In this document: in pieces, positions 7,514 through 15,931 of the stretch | How positions within the stretch are numbered: the first letter of the stretch is position 1 | Layout of the letters: the number at the start of each line of letters is the position of its first letter | Assembly: GCA_944326335.1 (NCBI GenBank) | Contig: CALVDM010000020.1 | Location: 1 to 40,982 of the forward strand | DNA length: 40,982 nucleotides | Direction of reading: 5' to 3' | DNA from: an uncultured Bacteroidales bacterium | GTDB taxonomy: Bacteria; Bacteroidota; Bacteroidia; Bacteroidales; UBA932 | Program-made: the position numbers and the translations under genes | Notes under the pieces: generated by a model | Told to the model about the DNA's origin: nothing | What the model saw: the letters and a program-made list of their open reading frames with translations, nothing else | Databases searched by the model: none

Positions 7514-8782
7514 ATGCGAGGTATATTGTTGAAAAATATAATGTGTGACGGTGAAAACCGTGACATTCTGATAGTTGGCAGCAGAATCGCGGCAGTGGTG
7601 CCTGCAGGGTTGGGAGAGCTCCCGGCAGATGTCCGGAATGCGGAGACGGTCGACTGCACCGGCATGGTCGCGCTTCCGGGATTCGTGAATGCCCATACCC
7701 ATGCTGCGATGACCCTGTTCCGCGGGGTGGGCGAGGACGTGTGTTTTGCCGACTGGATAGACAAAATCTGGGTGGAGGAGGAGAAGATAGACGAGGAGTA
7801 CATATATTGGGCAACGAAGGTGGCATGTCTGGAGATGATAAAGACCGGCACCACAGCTTTCCTGGACCAGTATTGGATGCCGGAAGTGGCTGTAAGGGCC
7901 GTGTCCGAGATGGGGATGAGGGCCGTCCTTTCCTATGTCCATCTCGACCATTACGACAAGGCGAGGTCCCTGCGCCAGAGACAGGAGTGCATGAAGGTCA
8001 GGGAGGTGTCGCTGGCATGGCCGGACACGGTTTCATTCTCCGTTGCCATACATTCCGTCTACTCCGTCAGCGAGGAGCAGATATGCTGGGCCGCCGGCTA
8101 TGCGAGAGAGAACGGGCTGAAGATAAACGTGCATCTGTGCGAGACATCCAAGGAGGTGAAGGACTGCATTGCCGCCCACGGGATGACTCCGGTGGCGTAT
8201 CTTGACGGTCTCGGAATCCTGGGGCCGGACGTGGTTGCGGCACACACCCTCTGGCTCGATGAAAACGACATTGACATCCTTGCCAGGAGGAACGTTTCAT
8301 GCGTGCACAATATCAATTCGAATCTCAAGCTTGCTTCCGGATACCGTTTCCTGTACAATGAAATGAGGGATGCCGGAATAAACATCTGTCTCGGCACGGA
8401 CGGATGCGCCTCGTCGAACAACCTCGACCTGCTTGAGGCCATGAAGACTTCCGCAATCGTGCAGAAGGCATGGCGGGACGACCCTGCGGCAATGCCTCTC
8501 GACGAGCTCCTTGCGATGGCCACGTCCAATGCGGTTTCCGCCCTCGGTCTTGACTGCGGCCGCATAGAGCCAGGCGCCCTTGCGGACATCATGATAGTGG
8601 ATACCGGCAGCAGCTTCTTCCTGTCGAACGCCCCGTTCCTCGCCAATTTCATCTATTCGGCTCACAGCGACTGCATAGATTCGGTGATATGCAACGGCAG
8701 GTTCATAATGAGGCACAGGACAATAGAGGGGGAGAAGGAAATCCTTTCCGAAGCGAGGAAGATTCTCGGGCGGATAGGATGA
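7514..8782 (+). CDS. mtaD: 5-methylthioadenosine/S-adenosylhomocysteine deaminase (amidohydrolase)
   Basis: Zinc-dependent amidohydrolase that deaminates S-adenosylhomocysteine or methylthioadenosine to the inosyl derivative. From ATG 7514 the protein is 422 residues. Metal ligands are visible as HTH (H61/H63), H207 in VHLCE with E210, H244 in AAHTLWLDE, and D296 in LGTDG, followed by the family-typical SSNNLDLLEAM. An in-frame start at 7403 would add 37 residues with no family counterpart, so 7514 is chosen. It is followed after 50 bp by a purine nucleoside phosphorylase on the same strand, giving a purine-salvage pair. Specificity for MTA, SAH or another adenosine derivative is not decided by the sequence. 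Confidence 0.88.
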   Translation: MRGILLKNIMCDGENRDILIVGSRIAAVVPAGLGELPADVRNAETVDCTGMVALPGFVNAHTHAAMTLFRGVGEDVCFADWIDKIWVEEEKIDEEYIYWATKVACLEMIKTGTTAFLDQYWMPEVAVRAVSEMGMRAVLSYVHLDHYDKARSLRQRQECMKVREVSLAWPDTVSFSVAIHSVYSVSEEQICWAAGYARENGLKINVHLCETSKEVKDCIAAHGMTPVAYLDGLGILGPDVVAAHTLWLDENDIDILARRNVSCVHNINSNLKLASGYRFLYNEMRDAGINICLGTDGCASSNNLDLLEAMKTSAIVQKAWRDDPAAMPLDELLAMATSNAVSALGLDCGRIEPGALADIMIVDTGSSFFLSNAPFLANFIYSAHSDCIDSVICNGRFIMRHRTIEGEKEILSEARKILGRIG

Positions 8783-8832
8783 CGGCCGTCAGGAAAGTGG
8801 AAAATTTCACATAACTTACTATATATTTTGCT

Positions 8833-9666
8833 ATGGACCCGAGATTAGAGAGAATCAACAATGCAGTTGATTTCGTGAAAAGCAGAATCGGTGCGCTTGA
8901 GCCGGTCACAGGTATAATTTTAGGCAGCGGGCTCGGCAAGCTCGCGGACAGTATTTCAGACAGGATTGTCATACCTTACAGGGATATACCGGGGTTCCCG
9001 GTGTCGACAGCCATAGGGCACAAGGGCAATTTCATTGTCGGCAGTCTCGGAGGAAAGACAGTCATTGCGATGCAGGGGCGTTTCCACTATTACGAGGGTT
9101 ATCCGATGGAACTGGTTGTCCTGCCGGTGAGAGTCATGAAGAAGCTCGGCATAAGGTGGCTCTTCGTCTCCAATGCGGCGGGAGGTGTCAATTTCGGGTT
9201 CAGGGTCGGAGACCTGATGATTATCAGGGACCACATAAACCTGTTGCCGAATCCGCTTGTAGGCCCGAATCTCGAGGAATTCGGACCGCGTTTTCCGGAC
9301 ATGACCAGGCCCTATGACCCTGCCCTGATCCGTTCTGCCGAAAAGATAGCAGGAGAACTGGGAATCGAAGTCAAAAAAGGGGTATATCTTGCCGGTACGG
9401 GTCCTTCCTACGAGACACCTTCGGAATACAGGTATTTCAGGATGATCGGGGCGGACGCCGTGGGCATGTCCACGATACCGGAGGTCATCGCCGCAAGGCA
9501 CTCCTCGATACCGGTGTTCGGCATGTCTGTGATAACCAATGAGGCGCACGACGACTATGCGGAGGATTACGAGAACAACGGGGACGATGTGGTGGCTGCG
9601 GCCGACGCCGCCGCAGACAGGATGTCTCTCCTGTTCGACAAGCTCATAGCGTCACTCGAGCTCTGA
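8833..9666 (+). CDS. punA: Purine nucleoside phosphorylase (trimeric class)
   Basis: Phosphorolysis of purine nucleosides to base and ribose-1-phosphate. The 277 residues carry GSGLG (31-35, phosphate site), GRFHYYEGYP (about 83-92), SNAAGG, GPSYETPSEYR, GADAVGMSTIPEVI and the base-recognition VITNEAHDD near the C terminus (Asn-type, 6-oxopurine class). The size and motifs fit the PNP I/trimeric family. Pairing with the upstream deaminase suggests salvage of inosine-type nucleosides. An AT-rich TATATTTTG element ends only 3 nt before the ATG, so any transcript from it would be nearly leaderless. The 3' end overlaps the convergent nadE by 15 bp. Confidence 0.92.
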   Translation: MDPRLERINNAVDFVKSRIGALEPVTGIILGSGLGKLADSISDRIVIPYRDIPGFPVSTAIGHKGNFIVGSLGGKTVIAMQGRFHYYEGYPMELVVLPVRVMKKLGIRWLFVSNAAGGVNFGFRVGDLMIIRDHINLLPNPLVGPNLEEFGPRFPDMTRPYDPALIRSAEKIAGELGIEVKKGVYLAGTGPSYETPSEYRYFRMIGADAVGMSTIPEVIAARHSSIPVFGMSVITNEAHDDYAEDYENNGDDVVAAADAAADRMSLLFDKLIASLEL

Positions 9667-11697
9667 CAGGAACAGGCCGGCTTTGGCATCCGACGGCATT
9701 CTCCAGTCTCCGCGGGGAGAAAGCGACACGCTTCCGACTTTCGGCCCGTCAGGCAGGCAGGACCGCTTGAACTGCTGGCTGAAGAATCTTCTTATGAAGG
9801 TCTTCAGCCATTTCTTTATTTCCTCTCTGCCGTATATCCCGACGAATGCCTTTTCAGCGAGGAAAAGAATCTTCCCCGGCCGGTAACCGTTCCTGAAGAA
9901 GTTGTACAGGAAGAAATCGTGCAGTTCGTATGGCCCGACGATGTCCTCCGTCTTCTGGCTTATCCTCCCTTTGTCGTCGGCAGGGAGAAGTTCCGGGCTG
10001 ATAGGGGTGTCGATTATGTCCGAGAGAATCTCCCTTGCCGTCCTTCCGCCTTCATCTCCGCATGCGCTGTCCGTACCGAAACGGTTTTCCGCCGCCCATC
10101 TTACAAGATGCTTGACAAGCGTCTTCGGGATGCTTGCGTTCACCCCGTACATGGACATGTGGTCACCGTTGTAGGTGGCCCAGCCGAGGGCGAGTTCGGA
10201 GAGGTCTCCGGTGCCGATGACGATTCCTCCGGACTGGTTGGCAATGTCCATGAGTATCTGCGTGCGCTCCCTTGCCTGGGAGTTCTCGTACGTGATATCG
10301 TGGATGTCCTTGTCGTGGCCTATGTCGGCGAAATGCCGGTCGCATGATGCGGCTATGGATATTTCCCTGCATGTGACGCCGAGGGCCGCCATCAGGTCGA
10401 CGGCGTTCCTGTATGTCCTTCCTGTAGTCCCGTATCCCGGCATGGTGATGCCGAGGATTCTTTTCCTGTCCCATCCGAGCTTGTCGAATGCAAGGGCTGT
10501 CACGAGCAGCGCAAGGGTGCTGTCAAGACCGCCGGAAATGCCCACCACTGCAGTGTTGCAGTTTACATGTGCAAGCCTCGATGCAAGTCCCATGACCTGG
10601 ATTGACATGATTTCCCTGCACCTTGCACCGGTTTCCTCCGTATTTCCGGCCGGAACGAACGGATGTGCTTCCACCTGCCTTTCAAGAGTCGCGGTGAAGT
10701 CCGTGTCGGCCTGTCTTCCGGTGTCCACGACCGAATACAGCCGGCTGTACGAAGCCGCATCTGTCCCGTCCGGAGTCACTGAAGCGAATGTGCTCATCCT
10801 GCGTCTGTGGGTGTCAAGCCTTTCTGTGTCGATGTCCGCCACCGTCATTGACGGAGAGGTGGAGAATCTCTCGTTCTCCTTCAGCAGCGTACCGTTCTCG
10901 TATATGAGTGAAGTGCCGCCGTAGACAAGGTCCTGTGTCGATTCCCCGGCCCCGGACGAGCAGTAGACGTAGCCGCAGACATTCCTTGCTGAAAGCTGGC
11001 TTATGAGGTTTTTCCTGTATTCGTGCTTGGCCAGGACCTCATTGCTTGCCGAGGGGTTCAGAATGAGCTGGGCGCCGGCAAGTGCGAGGAATGAGGAAGG
11101 CGGTACAGGTGTCCACATGTCTTCGCAAATCTCGATTCCGAACAGGACCTTGCCTGTCCTGAACAGAAGGGCAGGGGATATGTTGCATCGGAACCCTGCA
11201 TACTCGATTTCCGCATTGAACCCTTCCCGGACGGTGTCTTTCCCGTTCACGAGATTCCTGCCGGTGGTCGGATTGCCGCTTACCAGAAAATCCTTTCCCG
11301 ACGAGAACCAGCGGGCTTCGTAGAATTCGTTGTAGTCCGGAAGCCATGTCTTGGGCACCAGCCCCTTGATGTTCCCGTTCTTCAGCACTGCGGCACAGTT
11401 GTAAAGCCTGCCCCTGAACGCCACGGGAACCCCTGCAACCACGGTGACGGATTTGCCTCTGGTGTGTTCCATGAGCCTTTTCAGTCCGTCCTCTGCAGCG
11501 TCCAGCAATGCCTGCTGTCCGAACAGGTCCCCGCATGAATATCCTGTCACGGAGAGTTCCGGAAACAGGAGCAGTGACACCTGCCTGCTTTCTGCAATGT
11601 CCGTCATCCGGCACATCTCATTCACGTTATACGTCGGGTCGGCAAGCCTGAGTGCAGGAACAGCCGTTGCAACTCTGATGAATCCGTAGTTTTCCAT
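9652..11697 (-). CDS. nadE: Glutamine-dependent NAD+ synthetase
   Basis: Last step of NAD synthesis: ATP-dependent amidation of nicotinic acid adenine dinucleotide, using ammonia from glutamine. From ATG 11697 the protein has 681 residues with both domains. The N-terminal nitrilase-type glutaminase has the triad E47 (FPELSVTGYS), K116 (VPKTWLPDYNEF) and C191 (IEICEDMW). The C-terminal synthetase has the ATP pyrophosphatase loop SGGLDS at 387-392. The reading frame stays open upstream to 11814, but those 39 codons have no counterpart in the family, so the internal ATG is preferred. The gap to the upstream DUF3276 gene has no clear promoter. It overlaps the convergent punA by 15 bp. Confidence 0.94.
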   Translation of the reverse strand: MENYGFIRVATAVPALRLADPTYNVNEMCRMTDIAESRQVSLLLFPELSVTGYSCGDLFGQQALLDAAEDGLKRLMEHTRGKSVTVVAGVPVAFRGRLYNCAAVLKNGNIKGLVPKTWLPDYNEFYEARWFSSGKDFLVSGNPTTGRNLVNGKDTVREGFNAEIEYAGFRCNISPALLFRTGKVLFGIEICEDMWTPVPPSSFLALAGAQLILNPSASNEVLAKHEYRKNLISQLSARNVCGYVYCSSGAGESTQDLVYGGTSLIYENGTLLKENERFSTSPSMTVADIDTERLDTHRRRMSTFASVTPDGTDAASYSRLYSVVDTGRQADTDFTATLERQVEAHPFVPAGNTEETGARCREIMSIQVMGLASRLAHVNCNTAVVGISGGLDSTLALLVTALAFDKLGWDRKRILGITMPGYGTTGRTYRNAVDLMAALGVTCREISIAASCDRHFADIGHDKDIHDITYENSQARERTQILMDIANQSGGIVIGTGDLSELALGWATYNGDHMSMYGVNASIPKTLVKHLVRWAAENRFGTDSACGDEGGRTAREILSDIIDTPISPELLPADDKGRISQKTEDIVGPYELHDFFLYNFFRNGYRPGKILFLAEKAFVGIYGREEIKKWLKTFIRRFFSQQFKRSCLPDGPKVGSVSLSPRGDWRMPSDAKAGLFLSELE

Positions 11698-11867
11698 AAA
11701 TGTGGCACAGGTCCGGCAAGTCATTGAACTCGACACCAGGGAAGCCGCCGGACTTTCGTAAATCAGGGGCGGGCCAAAAGTCTTGACCCACCCCTTTTCC
11801 CTGGCATGGACCATCCGGTCCGGTATCAGTGTGTCCTTCCCGCATCCGCAGGCAGGACGTCAGCTTC

Positions 11868-12218
11868 CTACAGCTCCTCGAAACTGATGTCAGATGAATA
11901 TTTGTTTCCGTCAGTCCCGTCTTCCGGAGATTCCTGCACAGGACAGTTGGCCTTTATGTAGTCGACCATTTCCTGCAGGCTCGAGATGAATTTCTCGAAA
12001 TCCTCCTTGTAGAGGAAAATTTTATGCTTGTCGTATGTGAAGCGTCCGTCTTTCTCGACCTTGCGCTTGCTTTCGGTTATCGTCAGATAATAGTCGTTCC
12101 CCCTTGTCGCCTTCACGTCAAAGAAGTATGTCCTCTTCCCGGCCCTTACCTGCTTCGAGTAGACATCTTCCCCCGAACGCTCCTGCGCATTTGCATCGTC
12201 AAAATCCTCGCTGTACAT
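11868..12218 (-). CDS. DUF3276 (PUR-alpha-like) nucleic-acid-binding protein
   Basis: A 116-residue member of the Bacteroidota DUF3276 family, whose fold resembles the PUR repeat of eukaryotic Pur-alpha single-strand DNA/RNA-binding proteins. The core SKQVRAGKRTYFFDVKATRG (about 21-40), YYLTITESKRK and KIFLYKEDFEKF is the family pattern. The acidic C terminus is variable. It is divergent from nusB with back-to-back promoters between them. A role in RNA/DNA binding is inferred from the family. Confidence 0.9.
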   Translation of the reverse strand: MYSEDFDDANAQERSGEDVYSKQVRAGKRTYFFDVKATRGNDYYLTITESKRKVEKDGRFTYDKHKIFLYKEDFEKFISSLQEMVDYIKANCPVQESPEDGTDGNKYSSDISFEEL

Positions 12219-12243
12219 TGCAATATTTTTTTGTAAAACTTTA

Positions 12244-12281
12244 CAAAGATAGGGATTTTTCTGAAAATGAGATTATCTTTG
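12244..12281. promoter_or_regulatory. Divergent TATCTTTG promoters for the DUF3276 gene and nusB
   Basis: TATCTTTG occurs on the minus strand at 12251-12244, 25 bp before the DUF3276 ATG. It occurs again on the plus strand at 12274-12281, 21 bp before the nusB ATG. Both are exact matches to the Bacteroidota -7 element TAnnTTTG and share one 84-bp intergenic region. Confidence 0.7.
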
Positions 12282-12302
12282 CAGAAAATTTGACTCATAG
12301 TT

Positions 12303-13262
12303 ATGCTCAATAGACGTATTCTAAGGATAAAGGTCTTTAAAGCACTGTATAGCAGCGAATTGAAGGGTAATTCATCGCTTGCCGAGGCTGAGGCCCAGCT
12401 GGAGTCCTCCTGTGAAGCGACACGGGACCTCTACGTCTTCATGCTCGGTGTGGTCTCGCCGCTTACCAAAATCGCCGCCGACAGGATTGAGGCTGCGAGG
12501 AACAAGTTCAATCCGACGGAGGAGGAGCGGAACCCGAACATGAGGTTTGCGGACAACGCCCTCGCAAAAATTCTCGACAGCGACCCTGATTTCCAGAAGA
12601 TATTCAAGAAAAAGAAGTTCTCGTGGGACCAGTACGACCTCCTTCTGAAGAAGGTGTTCAACTCCGTGTCCTCCAAGGAATACTACAGGAGATACATGCA
12701 GGCTGAAGAGTCTTCCCTGAAGGAGGACTGCAGGCTTTTCGTGCACATATTCGAAGAGGAGTTCACCGACCTTCCGGAGCTCGACCAGATGCTCGAGGGC
12801 ATGTCAATCTACTGGACCGAGGACCTTCCTTATGCCCTGACCTACGTTTGCAAGACGGTGGAGGCCATCGGCAAGGGTGCCGGCTGGTCGCTCCCGCCTC
12901 TGTATCTGAGCGACATCAGGAAGGGGGATGACACCGAAGATGACCGCATCTTCTCGAGAAGGCTGCTCCGCGAGGCGTACCTAAACTACAGGAAATACTA
13001 TGACATGGTGGCCGAGTCGGTGTCGAACTGGGACAACGAGCGTATCGTGACCACAGACATGTGTCTTATCGTCCTCGGGGTGGCCGAGGCAGTGGCTTTC
13101 CCTACGATTCCGGTGAAGGTGACAATCAACGAATACGTGGAGATATCCAAATACTTCGGCACGCCCAAGAGCAAGGTGTTCGTGAACGGCATTCTCGACA
13201 GGCTCATCCAGAGGCTCGCCTCCGAAGGCAAGATAGTCAAATCCGGCAAAGGTCTGCTTTAG
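12303..13262 (+). CDS. nusB: Transcription antitermination factor NusB (long Bacteroidota form)
   Basis: Binds boxA RNA with NusE/S10 in rRNA antitermination complexes. The 319 residues are about twice the proteobacterial length, as is usual in Bacteroidota. The N terminus LNRRILRIKVFKALYSSEL is the family signature. The C-terminal NusB helical domain runs from about 195 and ends with NEYVEISKYFGTPKSKVFVNGILDRL. It heads the conserved nusB-yajC-ybbR-coaE cluster and has its own TATCTTTG promoter. Confidence 0.94.
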   Translation: MLNRRILRIKVFKALYSSELKGNSSLAEAEAQLESSCEATRDLYVFMLGVVSPLTKIAADRIEAARNKFNPTEEERNPNMRFADNALAKILDSDPDFQKIFKKKKFSWDQYDLLLKKVFNSVSSKEYYRRYMQAEESSLKEDCRLFVHIFEEEFTDLPELDQMLEGMSIYWTEDLPYALTYVCKTVEAIGKGAGWSLPPLYLSDIRKGDDTEDDRIFSRRLLREAYLNYRKYYDMVAESVSNWDNERIVTTDMCLIVLGVAEAVAFPTIPVKVTINEYVEISKYFGTPKSKVFVNGILDRLIQRLASEGKIVKSGKGLL

Positions 13263-13313
13263 CCGGTGTGCGACATCAGCTTCCGCATCAGTAATCAACA
13301 AACCATAACAGAA

Positions 13314-13652
13314 ATGAATTTCATTACTTTTTTGCTTAACGCAGAGCCGGCAGCAAGTGCCCAGACAGAGACTCAGGCCGGCAGTCAATGGTCAATGTGG
13401 ATAATGCTCATACTCATCTTCGTGGTGATGTGGCTGTTCATGATCAGACCTCAGAGAAAACAGCAGAAGGAACTGCAGAAATTCCGCGAGGGACTCAAGA
13501 AGGGTGACAAGGTCGTCACCATCGGCGGCATTTACGGCACGGTGGCAGAAGTGAAGGAGAAGAGCCTGCTGCTCGAAGTCGACAGCAACGTGAAGCTCCG
13601 CGTCGACAAGAATTCCGTAGTCAGGGATTTCAGCGAGACTGCCCAGCAGTAA
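13314..13652 (+). CDS. yajC: Preprotein translocase accessory subunit YajC
   Basis: Small single-span membrane partner of SecDF in the Sec translocase. From ATG 13314 it is 112 residues, with a transmembrane helix at about 27-44 and the invariant MIRPQRKQQKE just after it. The cytoplasmic tail then has GDKVVTIGGIYGTV and VDSNVKLRVDKNSV. The frame opens earlier, at 13266, but the internal ATG gives the standard N terminus. It lies between nusB and a YbbR-like gene, as in other Bacteroidales. Confidence 0.95.
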   Translation: MNFITFLLNAEPAASAQTETQAGSQWSMWIMLILIFVVMWLFMIRPQRKQQKELQKFREGLKKGDKVVTIGGIYGTVAEVKEKSLLLEVDSNVKLRVDKNSVVRDFSETAQQ

Positions 13653-13670
13653 CCGTCCAGGAGGACTGTG

Positions 13671-14645
13671 ATGAAAAAATTGCTGTATCGGCTTCTGTAT
13701 TCGCTGAAGCATGACGGGAGGGACTGGACCGTATTTTCCCTGTCCCTCCTGTTGGCTTTCAGCATCTGGCTGATACACAATCTTTCCCTGAACTACTCCG
13801 ACTTCCTGACAATCCGGATGGTGGCCGAGTGCGACAATCTGGAAGGACACATGGTCTCATCCTCCAATTCATGCGAGGTGGTGGCCAGGTGCAGGACATC
13901 CGGATACAACATAATCAAATCCAAAATCGCCCTGAACAGGACTCCAGTCAGGATACGTTTCGATGTCCAGTCCCTGGCGCACCGCTCCGGGGAGATGTAT
14001 TACATCACCAGGACGCAGCTCAACGAGGCCGCCCATCTGATATACGGGGAGAAGGTGAACGTGGAATACTTCCTTTCCGACACCCTGTTCTTCAGGTTCC
14101 CATACGAGACGAGCAAGCGTGTGCCCGTGTTCCCTGTGGCGTCGATAGATTTCGAGCCGCAGTACATGACCACGGACAACCTCGAGATAGAGCCGGATTC
14201 GGTGACCATATACGGGGAGCCGTACCATCTGGCAAACGTGGACCGTGTTTTCACCGAGACCATCAAGCTGCAGCATCTCAAGTCGGGGGCTGCAGGCGTC
14301 TCCAGGCTGGAGAAGATAAAGGGGGTGCGTTTCTCGGAAAGTGAGGTCCACTATTCCATCGATGTGTTCAGGTATGTGGAGATTCCGTCCGAGGTCTACA
14401 TCTATACGGCGAATGTCCCGAAGGACAAGGAGATGATGGTATATCCGTCAAAGGCGGAGGTCGTCTTCAAATGCGTCTTCCCGCTGGTCTCGGATGTGTC
14501 GCAGACCTCGTTCTACATAGATTACAACGATTATATCGCCTCCCGTTCCAGGAAGTGCATCCCCAAGCCTGCGGACTTGCCGGAAGGGGTCCTCGGCTAT
14601 GAGATGATACCGGAGATATTCGAATGTGTCCTGACAGAAAAATGA
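13671..14645 (+). CDS. YbbR-like domain protein
   Basis: A 324-residue protein with one N-terminal membrane helix (about 20-38) and an extracytoplasmic beta-rich region consistent with YbbR repeats (for example about 165-215 with DNLEIEPDSVTIYGEPYHL). YbbR proteins in Firmicutes (CdaR) regulate the diadenylate cyclase; no cdaA lies nearby, so the role here is unknown. ATG at 13671 is chosen over the overlapping GTG at 13668. Its TGA overlaps the coaE ATG (ATGA), which indicates translational coupling. Confidence 0.82.
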   Translation: MKKLLYRLLYSLKHDGRDWTVFSLSLLLAFSIWLIHNLSLNYSDFLTIRMVAECDNLEGHMVSSSNSCEVVARCRTSGYNIIKSKIALNRTPVRIRFDVQSLAHRSGEMYYITRTQLNEAAHLIYGEKVNVEYFLSDTLFFRFPYETSKRVPVFPVASIDFEPQYMTTDNLEIEPDSVTIYGEPYHLANVDRVFTETIKLQHLKSGAAGVSRLEKIKGVRFSESEVHYSIDVFRYVEIPSEVYIYTANVPKDKEMMVYPSKAEVVFKCVFPLVSDVSQTSFYIDYNDYIASRSRKCIPKPADLPEGVLGYEMIPEIFECVLTEK

Positions 14646-15253
14646 CCCTTGCCGTGACAGGGGGGATAGGAAGCGGGAAATCCGCTGCATGCTCGGTCTT
14701 CAGGAGGCTGGGCATACCTGTCTATGACTCCGACTCGAGGACAAAGTGTCTGTACACTTCAGTGCCCGGCCTTGCGGAAAGGATTTCGCAAGCCATGGGA
14801 ATCTGCTTGACAGTTCCCGGAGGCGGTGTGGACCGGGCGCGGCTCGCGGAGGCAGTATTCCGGGATGCCGGGAAGCTGGCCCTGCTTGAGGACATCGTAC
14901 ATCCGGAGGTCAAACTGGATTTCCTGCGCTGGAAGGAATCTTCCGCTGGCCCGTTCGTTGTCCTGGAGTCTGCCATCATCCTCGGGAAACCTCTTTTCGC
15001 GGACATAGTGGACCGGCTACTTCTCGTGGACGCACCTGTGGAAGTCAGGATGAGGAGGGCCATGGCCAGAGACGGGGCCGGCAAGGAGGAGGTGCTGCGC
15101 AGGATGGCGCGGCAGAAACTGCTCAATGACATATCGGAAGGGAAGTCTGCCTGCAATGCAGATTTCATCATAGTCAATGACGGGGACTTCGCAGACCTTG
15201 AACGGAAGGTGACTGAAGTCTACATGAATCTGGTCAAATATAAGTTATCGTGA
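14642..15253 (+). CDS. coaE: Dephospho-CoA kinase
   Basis: Final step of coenzyme A synthesis: 3'-phosphorylation of dephospho-CoA. The 203-residue P-loop kinase has GGIGSGKS near its N terminus, YDSDSRTK, the lid-region HPEVK motif and VVLESAIILGKPLF. ATG 14642 overlaps the preceding stop by ATGA and is preferred over ATG 14624, which would add six residues. The TGA stop lies in the first hairpin of a chained-hairpin element. Confidence 0.93.
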   Translation: MTLAVTGGIGSGKSAACSVFRRLGIPVYDSDSRTKCLYTSVPGLAERISQAMGICLTVPGGGVDRARLAEAVFRDAGKLALLEDIVHPEVKLDFLRWKESSAGPFVVLESAIILGKPLFADIVDRLLLVDAPVEVRMRRAMARDGAGKEEVLRRMARQKLLNDISEGKSACNADFIIVNDGDFADLERKVTEVYMNLVKYKLS

Positions 15254-15475
15254 GTTCGATGAATTTTAATTTATTGAAAATCATCGAACTTCCGCTGAGG
15301 AGCAGAACGCAAGTTCTGCGACGAGCCCCCGGCGAGGGGGCGAATGGGGGTGGCGCCTCTTGAAAAGGGGCTGTCGCCACAGCGACTGGGGTTTAAGAAA
15401 TTTGGATTTCAAGGAAATCCATAACGACAGTTCGACGAATTCCCTGGTCCTGGACAATATAAATTCGTCGAACTG
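15253..15475 (+). repeat. Chained-hairpin 3' element, middle copy (downstream of coaE)
   Basis: Seven consecutive inverted repeats fill the coaE-DUF5606 gap. They are 15253-15290 (10-bp arms), 15302-15319 (7 bp, GCAA tetraloop), 15325-15341, 15356-15370 (GAAA tetraloop), 15373-15386, 15404-15420 and 15428-15475 (14-bp perfect arms). The first and last share AGTTCGAYGAATT. Order and linkers (CGAATGGGG, GGGGTTTAAG before the sixth hairpin) parallel the elements at 55-240 and 40738-40942, although the stem sequences differ. No reading frame is convincing. It looks like a structured 3' RNA, or a terminator chain for the nusB-coaE operon. Confidence 0.7.
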
Positions 15476-15499
15476 ACGTTAAATTATCGGATACGAACA

Positions 15500-15931
15500 A
15501 TGAAGACTGAACTTACAAAAATTTTGACGATTGCCGGGATGAGCGGGCTGTACCGCTTCATTTCCCAGGCGAGGAACGGAGTGATAATAGAGTCCCTCTC
15601 GGACGGGAAAAGGACTTGTGTCGGCATCAGAAGCAAGGTGACGACACTCGAGGATATCGCCATCTACACCGATGAAGGCGAGGTGAAGCTCAAGGACGTG
15701 TTCATGAAGATGAAGGATGCGCTCGGAGAGGACAATGCCCCTGCACGTGATTCTTCCGAGAAGGACCTCGTGGCATTTTTCGGGAAAGTGCTTCCGGATT
15801 ATGACAGGGACCGGTTCCATGTATCACACATGAGGAAGGTGACCCTCTGGTACAATCTCCTGAAGGAGCACGCATCTCTCGACTTCGGAGGCGATGACGA
15901 TGCAGCCGGTGAAGAGTCTGTAACGGAATAA
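15500..15931 (+). CDS. DUF5606 domain protein
   Basis: A 143-residue cytosolic protein of a family seen in Bacteroidota with no assigned activity. The N-terminal half KILTIAGMSGLYRFISQARNG begins a small beta-rich fold. DLVAFFGKVLPDYDRDRFHVSHMRKVTLWYN follows in the middle, and the tail is very acidic. Its stop overlaps the rimO start (TAATG), so the two are translationally coupled. Confidence 0.85.
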   Translation: MKTELTKILTIAGMSGLYRFISQARNGVIIESLSDGKRTCVGIRSKVTTLEDIAIYTDEGEVKLKDVFMKMKDALGEDNAPARDSSEKDLVAFFGKVLPDYDRDRFHVSHMRKVTLWYNLLKEHASLDFGGDDDAAGEESVTE

